NCBI GenBank assembly: GCA_937893015.1
Contig: CALBJX010000101.1
Span: 1 to 11,176 of the forward strand
Direction: 5' to 3'
DNA: 11,176 bases
DNA from: an uncultured Verrucomicrobiales bacterium
GTDB lineage: Bacteria; Verrucomicrobiota; Verrucomicrobiia; Verrucomicrobiales; Akkermansiaceae
Below the pieces are notes generated by a model. That model was not told the DNA's origin, did not search any database, and saw only the letters and a list, made by a program, of their open reading frames with translations. Positions 6,535-11,176 of the stretch are shown piece by piece (position 1 is the stretch's first letter; the number at the start of each line of letters is the position of its first letter). Made by a program: the position numbers and the translations under genes.

Positions 6535-7587
6535 ATGAAACACCCCATTGCCCACCTCCTCTGCCGTCTCCTCGGCACGCTGATCTCGCTCTACATCGTG
6601 GTTCTGATGGCGGCTCCGTTTTTCGCCCCCGTGCACAAGGTCGGCATGCCGGAAAAGGAGGCATACCGAACCTATCTCCGCAGCATGCCGAGTTTCCTGA
6701 CACGCCTGCAGGAGACGGCGGCGGGCATCCGCACGCAGGAGGAGGCCGATGCCGCCGCCTACGCGCTGGCAGTGCTTGCCGAAGAGCAAGCCGAAACCTT
6801 CCGCGCCATCGCCATGGAAAGCCTTTGGCCCACGGAAGCAGAGAAGTGCGCGCAGACCTTTCTCCGCACGGAAGCGGAGCTGATGAAAGGCGAGCCCGCC
6901 GCCCGTTTCCTGCGAGAGGACAAGCGGCTGCGAGAGTCGGATTTCTATGGTTCCGCCACCCTGCGCTACCTGTGGCAGGCCTACGCCGCCATCGACACGC
7001 CGCAGGGCGTTCTCCTGCCTTGGATGCCGAGCACCCGTCTGCGCCTCGCCGCCGACAGGGGCAAGACCGACACGCAACCACTGCGGCTCCCCGCCCTCTT
7101 CAAGGCAGCCGATCTCCTCCGCCACCCGTCGGGGCATGAGGACGTGACGCTGCTCGCGCTGGACGCCCTCGCCGCCGCCCGGCTGCGCGGCTCCGACATC
7201 GGGGAAGGCATCCCCATCCGCCCCTGTCTCCCCGTGCTGCGCGGGGAACATGAGCTCTTCGGGGATTGCTTCTGTCCCCGCTACTGCTTCGTGAATCCCG
7301 ACGACACGCCGCAGGATGCCCTGAACGGAGAGCCCGCTGCATGGGCATCAAGCAGTCCCCTGCGCCTTGTCCGCCTCACCAAGGAAGCCGCTCGCGCCCT
7401 GCCCGCCTTGCAGGAGGAACGCAGCACCGACTTCGACACGACCTTCATCTACCGCCTTGCCCCGCCCTTCCGCAGCCCCTACCTCGTCATCATCTTCCCC
7501 AAGGAAGATGAACACCCGGCAAACTTCATCTTTGCCGAAGAGATCAACGAATTCACGCATTTCCCCGCCGCCGACACCCCTGAATAG
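6535..7587 (+). CDS. Membrane-anchored or exported hypothetical protein, 350 aa
   Basis: No family recognised. The ATG at 6535 gives an N-terminal hydrophobic segment (about residues 12-31, LLGTLISLYIVVLMAAPFFA) that may be an uncleaved anchor or a signal peptide. The frame is open upstream to 6241, but that extension is Pro/Arg-rich and overlaps two genes, so it is rejected. The body is helical up to about residue 210 (many A/E/L-rich helices). It then has a Cys cluster, GDCFCPRYCF, and a C-terminal segment with strands (TTFIYRLAPPF, PYLVIIFPKED). The three clustered cysteines could form disulfides or bind metal, but only if the context supports it. It is the last gene of the tightly spaced plus-strand cluster and is followed by a 99-bp gap. 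Confidence 0.7.
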   Translation: MKHPIAHLLCRLLGTLISLYIVVLMAAPFFAPVHKVGMPEKEAYRTYLRSMPSFLTRLQETAAGIRTQEEADAAAYALAVLAEEQAETFRAIAMESLWPTEAEKCAQTFLRTEAELMKGEPAARFLREDKRLRESDFYGSATLRYLWQAYAAIDTPQGVLLPWMPSTRLRLAADRGKTDTQPLRLPALFKAADLLRHPSGHEDVTLLALDALAAARLRGSDIGEGIPIRPCLPVLRGEHELFGDCFCPRYCFVNPDDTPQDALNGEPAAWASSSPLRLVRLTKEAARALPALQEERSTDFDTTFIYRLAPPFRSPYLVIIFPKEDEHPANFIFAEEINEFTHFPAADTPE

Positions 7588-7606
7588 CAGTTGCTTCTCT
7601 GCTTTT
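7586..7606 (+). terminator. Weak possible terminator after the 350-aa gene
   Basis: AGCAG (7586-7590) can pair with CTGCT (7599-7603) around an 8-base loop, followed by TTT. The stem is short and overlaps the stop codon, so it may at most attenuate transcription between the envelope cluster and the two-component genes. Confidence 0.2.
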
Positions 7607-7638
7607 AGCGAGTCTGCGTGGGGTACATGTTCGGACGG

Positions 7639-7650
7639 CGTAAATCGTAC
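7639..7650 (-). repeat. Heptad repeat element, inverted copy before the response regulator
   Basis: The reverse complement is GTACGATTTACG, identical to 3619-3630. As there, it lies just upstream of a predicted promoter, but in the opposite orientation. Confidence 0.55.
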
Positions 7651-7674
7651 TTTTCTTCCGCCATTGTTTATGCT
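7646..7674 (+). promoter_or_regulatory. Candidate promoter of the two-component pair
   Basis: TATGCT (7669-7674) is a fair -10 (4 of 6 to TATAAT). The -35 region, CGTACTT around 7646-7652, is weak and overlaps the heptad element. The preferred ATG at 7687 comes 12 bases after the -10, predicting a very short leader. The AGGATGG at 7675-7681 would then be the ribosome binding site, or lie partly upstream of the transcript. Confidence 0.4.
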
Positions 7675-7686
7675 AGGATGGATTCG

Positions 7687-8385
7687 ATGAACAGCAGAAC
7701 GATTGTCGTTGCCGAGGATGATGATGCCATCCGCCGCGTGTTGGAGGACACGCTGACGGGGGCGGGCTACCACGTGTTGTCGGCGGCGGACGGGCGGGAG
7801 GCGCTGGGGCTGCTGCTGGCGAACCCGGTGGATTTAGCTCTGCTGGATGTCAACATGCCGGAAATCAACGGCTTTAAATTGCTCAAAATCATGCAGAAGG
7901 AGTGCCCCGGCACGCCGAGCATCATCCTCACCGCCCACGGCGAGGAGCAGGACCGAGTGAAGGGTCTGGAGCTCGGCGCGGATGACTACGTCGTGAAGCC
8001 CTTCAGCATCGCGGAGCTGCTGGCACGCATCGCCGCCGTGCTCCGCCGCTCTCCCGGGCGCCCCATGGCGGTGGCGCAAACCTTTCCCTTCCCCGGCGGC
8101 ACGTTGGATGGTGACTCCCGCACCGCCGCCGCGGCGGACGGCACGCCCCTACCCCTCACGGAGCGCGAATTCGAACTCTTCCGCTATTTTCTCTCCCACC
8201 CCGACCGCGTGTTGCCGCAGGAGGAGCTGCTGCTGCGCGTGTGGGGCACGAATGTACCCGCCGCCCGCACCCGCACGGTGGCCGTCACCCTCACCCGCCT
8301 GCGCGAAAAGCTCCCCGCCGCAGCCGCCGCGCGTTTCGAGAATGTGCGCGGGCGCGGCTACCGCTGGAACTCCGACCCCTCCTGA
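7687..8385 (+). CDS. OmpR/PhoB-family response regulator
   Basis: A 232-aa DNA-binding response regulator. The receiver domain (about 4-118) has the acidic pair D11/D12, phosphoacceptor D54 (LALLDVNMPEINGF), switch residue T82 (ILTA) and K104 (VVKPF). The C-terminal winged-helix domain (about 135-229) runs from LTEREFELFRYFLSHP through the recognition-helix region (RTVAVTLTRLREKL) to the closing hairpin FENVRGRGYRW. All key residues are present, so it should be functional. The kinase gene begins 3 bp later, so the pair is almost certainly cognate. Start: ATG at 7687 is preferred because AGGATGG lies 5 bases upstream and the conserved NSRTIVVAEDD follows. ATG at 7678 and GTG at 7618 are also in frame. 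Target genes are unknown; the surrounding envelope genes are plausible candidates. Confidence 0.95.
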   Translation: MNSRTIVVAEDDDAIRRVLEDTLTGAGYHVLSAADGREALGLLLANPVDLALLDVNMPEINGFKLLKIMQKECPGTPSIILTAHGEEQDRVKGLELGADDYVVKPFSIAELLARIAAVLRRSPGRPMAVAQTFPFPGGTLDGDSRTAAAADGTPLPLTEREFELFRYFLSHPDRVLPQEELLLRVWGTNVPAARTRTVAVTLTRLREKLPAAAAARFENVRGRGYRWNSDPS

Positions 8386-8388
8386 GAC

Positions 8389-9954
8389 ATGAACAAAAAA
8401 CTTCTTCTCGTTCTGGCACTTTTCACGATGCTCACGCTGGGCGGCGCGGCATGGCAGGCGCACGAGTCCGCCTCGCTGGAGGCGCGGCTCACGCAGATTG
8501 ACAAACAGGCGCAGCTGACGCGCCTCACCGAGCTCTCCCTGCCCCGCGTGCAGGCGGAGATGGACTTTTTATTGATGCAGGAGCGCGCCAAGCTCGGGGA
8601 TTTCCCCCTTCTCGGCGCGACCTACGAGATGCCCGAGGGAGGCAAGGCGGATTGGAACTGCGGCTTCTTCTTTCTGAGCCCCGCGGGGCTCATGGTGCCG
8701 CCCGGGGAGGAAGCCTTCGGGCAGTTGCTCAACAGCGCGACACCCGTCATCGACACCATCCGCCGCAAGGCTTTTAATCCCGCCGCGCCTGTCTACGACA
8801 TCAGCAAGCCCGAGAAGAACTACGACCCGCGCTCGCAGCTGCCCGTGTTCGGCGTGTACGAGGCCATCGACCCCGATTTTGAGCACCCCATGGAGCTGAA
8901 AGGCGCACCCGGTCCCTTCTTCGCCTGGCATTACAAGGACAACCTCGTCTACATGCGCTGCGTGCCCACCACCTACGGCTCCGCGGCGGAAGGCTTTATC
9001 ATTGACACCCAAAAGCTCGCCGCGCACCTGCTGCCGCTGGTGGAGCCGCGCCTGAAAGCACCCGCCATCACCTTTGCCGCCGACAAAGAACGCGCCAACC
9101 TCGCGCCGCTGCCGCTGGTGCTGCGCCCCGGGGATGAGGTGGAGCTGCCCGACACCGCCGCCCGCCGAGAGGCCATCAGCGGCATGGTCATCTCCTCGTG
9201 GTTGGTGTCGCTGGGCACCATCGTGATTCTCTTCACCCTGCTGGCCTTCTACGCACGCTTGGAGCGCCGCCGCAGCGATTTCGTCTCCGCCGTCACGCAC
9301 GAGCTCCGCACCCCGCTCACCAGCTTCCAACTGATGACGGAGATGCTCAAAAACAAGCTGGTCGCCCCCGAGAAGGTGGAGGAATACCACGCCACGCTCT
9401 ATGATGAGAGCCGCCGCCTGAGCCACCTTGTCGAGAACGTGCTGGCCTTCGCCCGCCTGACGCGCGGCAAGGTGCGCGGCCGCATGGACAACGGCCCCTG
9501 CCGCGAGCTGCTGGGGGCGCAGTTCGAAAAAGCCGCCGACCGCCTGCGCGCCGCGGGTTTCCGCGTCACCATCACGCAGGACAAACACACCGACCTCATC
9601 GCCCTCAAGACCGACCTCATCTCGCTGGAGCAAATCCTCACCAACCTCGCGGACAACGCCGTCAAGTACGCCAAGACGGCGGACAAGCCCGCCGTCAACC
9701 TGAGCGTCGTCCGCAAGCACGACAGCCTCGCCATCCGCTTCTCGGACAACGGACCGGGCCTCGCAACGGATGTGAGCAAGGCCTCGCTCTTCCGCCCCTT
9801 CTCCCGCTCTGCGCACTCCGACAAGGGGCGCAAACCCGGCGTGGGGCTGGGCCTCGCCCTCTCCCGCGACATCGCCCGCTCCATCGGCGGCGACCTCGCG
9901 CTGGAGAAATCCGATGAACGAGGAACGACCTTTTTGCTGACGCTGCCGCTGTAA
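8389..9954 (+). CDS. Membrane sensor histidine kinase
   Basis: A 521-aa sensor kinase. TM1 spans about residues 4-22 and TM2 about 266-288 (ISSWLVSLGTIVILFTLLAFYA), leaving a periplasmic sensor region of roughly 240 residues with no domain I recognise. The dimerisation/phosphoacceptor domain follows TM2 directly: H304 in FVSAVTHELRTPLTSF. There is only a short ARLERRRSD link and no HAMP domain. The catalytic domain has the N-box N423 (NLADNAVKYA), the G1 box D453-x-G-x-G (SDNGPGLA), the G2 box GVGLGLALSR (484-493) and the closing GTTFLLTLPL. All ATP-binding motifs are intact. It autophosphorylates H304 and should pass phosphate to D54 of the regulator encoded 3 bp upstream. The stimulus is unknown; the sensor is dominated by Pro/Lys/Asp-rich segments and has few cysteines. 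No Shine-Dalgarno is visible, so translation is probably coupled. Confidence 0.95.
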   Translation: MNKKLLLVLALFTMLTLGGAAWQAHESASLEARLTQIDKQAQLTRLTELSLPRVQAEMDFLLMQERAKLGDFPLLGATYEMPEGGKADWNCGFFFLSPAGLMVPPGEEAFGQLLNSATPVIDTIRRKAFNPAAPVYDISKPEKNYDPRSQLPVFGVYEAIDPDFEHPMELKGAPGPFFAWHYKDNLVYMRCVPTTYGSAAEGFIIDTQKLAAHLLPLVEPRLKAPAITFAADKERANLAPLPLVLRPGDEVELPDTAARREAISGMVISSWLVSLGTIVILFTLLAFYARLERRRSDFVSAVTHELRTPLTSFQLMTEMLKNKLVAPEKVEEYHATLYDESRRLSHLVENVLAFARLTRGKVRGRMDNGPCRELLGAQFEKAADRLRAAGFRVTITQDKHTDLIALKTDLISLEQILTNLADNAVKYAKTADKPAVNLSVVRKHDSLAIRFSDNGPGLATDVSKASLFRPFSRSAHSDKGRKPGVGLGLALSRDIARSIGGDLALEKSDERGTTFLLTLPL

Positions 9955-9975
9955 AACACGACATTCTCCACACTC

Positions 9976-10611
9976 ATGAAAAAACAGTATTTCTTCGGTG
10001 TTTCTCTGTTGCTTGCGCTGTGCGCGGCAGGGCTGAGTTCCTGTGAAACCGCTCAACACCGCATGGAACGAGAAATTGCGGCGGCTCTCCCCGGCGGAGA
10101 CTTTCGTGCAGCAGCGCGCTATGCCGCCTATGTCAAAGGGCATGGCGAAGAAGCACAAGCACTGCGGAACGCGGCAGCACAGGCGGCATGGATGCGTCTT
10201 CATATCGCCCCCGGGACGTACAAGATAAAAGATACCTTCCTGCCGTTGAGCACCGCAGAAAAGCAGGCTGTGCGTCAATTGCTGGCCCAAGTGGAGGAAA
10301 CGCCCTGCCATGATTTTCCGATGTGGCTGGAGGAGCAATACGCTGCCTATGTCACCGGGCCATGGCCTTCTCCCCCGCTCCTTTGGGCCTCCTTGGAGTT
10401 CCTTTCGGCAGACGGCAAAGTGCTGCACAGTTTTTACGGTTACGATGGCGGAATCGGGGATAAAAAGCTTGAAGAAACATACCGCACCGCCCGCTTCAGG
10501 CCCGCGTTCATGCTTCCGACGGGTGCTCTCGAACGCTGGAACAAACAGCCTTTTTTACAACGCGGCAAACAGAAGCTCGACTCGCTCTACGAGCAGGAAG
10601 TGGCAAGGTGA
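9976..10611 (+). CDS. Hypothetical lipoprotein, 211 aa
   Basis: No family recognised. A signal sequence (hydrophobic core about 6-20) ends in the lipobox LSSC with the lipidated cysteine at residue 23. After the anchor, residues about 28-75 form Ala-rich helices (AAARYAAYVKGHGEEAQALRNAAAQAAWMRLH). Residues about 75-175 look alpha/beta (FLPLSTAEKQAVRQLLAQVEETP, then PLLWASLEFLSADGKVLHSFYGYDGGIGDKK), and a basic C-terminus follows. It starts 21 bp after the kinase stop, so it may share the kinase transcript. The base composition looks less GC-rich than the kinase gene, especially over the first 60 codons. It could be an accessory to the sensor or a regulon product, but neither is shown by the sequence. 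Confidence 0.75.
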   Translation: MKKQYFFGVSLLLALCAAGLSSCETAQHRMEREIAAALPGGDFRAAARYAAYVKGHGEEAQALRNAAAQAAWMRLHIAPGTYKIKDTFLPLSTAEKQAVRQLLAQVEETPCHDFPMWLEEQYAAYVTGPWPSPPLLWASLEFLSADGKVLHSFYGYDGGIGDKKLEETYRTARFRPAFMLPTGALERWNKQPFLQRGKQKLDSLYEQEVAR

Positions 10612-10671
10612 AAGCTGCCGAGTTGCGCCTGAACACCGCCGGCCCTCATTCCCCCTTTTCCCATACCGGCC

Positions 10672-11148
10672 ATGACCGATAAGAACCAAACGCCCCTCGG
10701 ATTCCGCATTGTCCGCACCGCGCTGCTCACCCTGTTCTGCATCTTCGCCGCCTTCTTCGCCGCGAGACTCCCAAACGCCGTCCAAGACCTCATGAAAGCG
10801 GAGACTTTGCTTTCCGCCGAGAACACGGCGAAGCAGCACCGCATCACCCGCACTGTCGCGGGCGAAACCTTCTGCTTTGTGTTCTGCAAGGATACCGCGT
10901 TTTTCCTCTACACCAATGCCGAGGGCGCACAGCATCTCGGCTACTATTGGGAGCAGCTTCCCCTGCTGGAGAATGAGTTCAAGCTGCCCTATGTCCGCGG
11001 CAGGTTCGAGGAAATCCCGGCCGATGCCGAGCTGGCGGACTCGCCGTTCCTCCGCGCTGCCGAACAGCAGCTCAACAAGCTGCCGACCTTCCCCCTCTCC
11101 CCCATGGACAAGGTCGCCCGCCTGCTGCACCTTGTGGCGGAGGACTAG
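10672..11148 (+). CDS. Single-pass membrane protein, 158 aa, unknown function
   Basis: No family recognised. A short cytoplasmic N-terminus (MTDKNQTPLGFR) precedes one hydrophobic segment (about 13-31, IVRTALLTLFCIFAAFFAA), suggesting an uncleaved anchor with the C-terminal ~125 residues outside. The external part has a beta-like section (TRTVAGETFCFVFCKDTAFFLYTNAEG), then YYWEQLPLL and an acidic, helical C-terminus. Two cysteines (FCFVFC) could pair. It lies 60 bp after the 211-aa lipoprotein, with no Shine-Dalgarno and no convincing promoter in the gap. The TAG stop runs directly into a tract of ten G. Confidence 0.7.
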   Translation: MTDKNQTPLGFRIVRTALLTLFCIFAAFFAARLPNAVQDLMKAETLLSAENTAKQHRITRTVAGETFCFVFCKDTAFFLYTNAEGAQHLGYYWEQLPLLENEFKLPYVRGRFEEIPADAELADSPFLRAAEQQLNKLPTFPLSPMDKVARLLHLVAED

Positions 11149-11157
11149 GGGGGGGGG
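11148..11157. repeat. G10 homopolymer tract at the stop codon
   Basis: Ten consecutive G begin with the last base of the TAG stop of the 158-aa gene. Slippage here would not change that protein, so phase variation of it is not expected. Confidence 0.6.
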
Positions 11158-11160
11158 AGA

Positions 11161-11176
11161 GACAAATGAGCGGTTT
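11161..11176 (+). repeat. Terminal 16-mer, right copy
   Basis: GACAAATGAGCGGTTT matches the minus-strand 16-mer at 38-53 at 15 of 16 positions. It lies 12 bases after the stop of the last gene and runs off the window. On the left copy the same sequence continues into a hairpin and the TACGATN heptads, so a similar tract may follow here. Confidence 0.55.

Noticed and set aside
8569..10428. A 619-residue open frame on the minus strand opposite the kinase gene
   Set aside because: The plus strand encodes an intact kinase with all catalytic motifs. The antisense translation is low-complexity and has no recognisable features.
10612..10671. GCCGG...CCGGC pairing considered as a terminator between the last two genes
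   Set aside because: The loop is over 20 bases and no T-run follows, so the signal is too weak.
11148..11157. G10 tract considered as a phase-variation switch
   Set aside because: It begins at the stop codon and lies outside the coding frame, so slippage would not alter the protein. It is also far from any visible promoter.

Overview
The window is GC-rich and gene-dense. Most encoded proteins carry signal peptides, lipoboxes or N-terminal membrane segments. Secreted thioredoxin-like and discoidin-like proteins, an OmpR-type two-component pair, few Shine-Dalgarno sequences and TACGATN heptads between genes together suggest a Verrucomicrobiota bacterium, possibly a gut Akkermansia relative. 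That placement is inference from composition and protein style; there is no rRNA or marker gene to confirm it.

Layout. Left, minus strand (45-3575): a two-gene unit. The first-transcribed gene encodes a large exported protein with a transglutaminase-like core and a discoidin-like C-terminus. The second encodes an exported thioredoxin-fold protein that lacks the redox cysteines. A 95-bp divergent intergenic region (3576-3670) follows. Middle, plus strand (3671-7587): six tightly packed or overlapping genes of unknown function. Two are small cytoplasmic-looking proteins (123 and 73 aa). The other four are envelope proteins: 389 aa exported with ankyrin-like repeats, 307 aa exported, a 59-aa lipoprotein, and a 350-aa membrane-anchored protein. 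Two of these, the 73-aa gene and the 59-aa lipoprotein, only emerge once the start codon is set by overlap or lipobox. Right, plus strand (7687-11148): an OmpR/PhoB-type response regulator, a membrane histidine kinase with a ~240-residue external sensor region, a lipoprotein and a single-pass membrane protein.

The only confidently assigned functions are the regulator and kinase (phosphorelay with DNA-binding output). The kinase sits between groups of envelope proteins, so it may sense or control envelope state, but no regulator binding site could be identified. No tRNA, rRNA, CRISPR array, transposase or phage gene was seen. Both window ends carry near-identical 16-mers facing outward, next to a heptad repeat on the left, which suggests the window is bounded by copies of a dispersed intergenic repeat. 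No stretch without a gene exceeds 100 bases.
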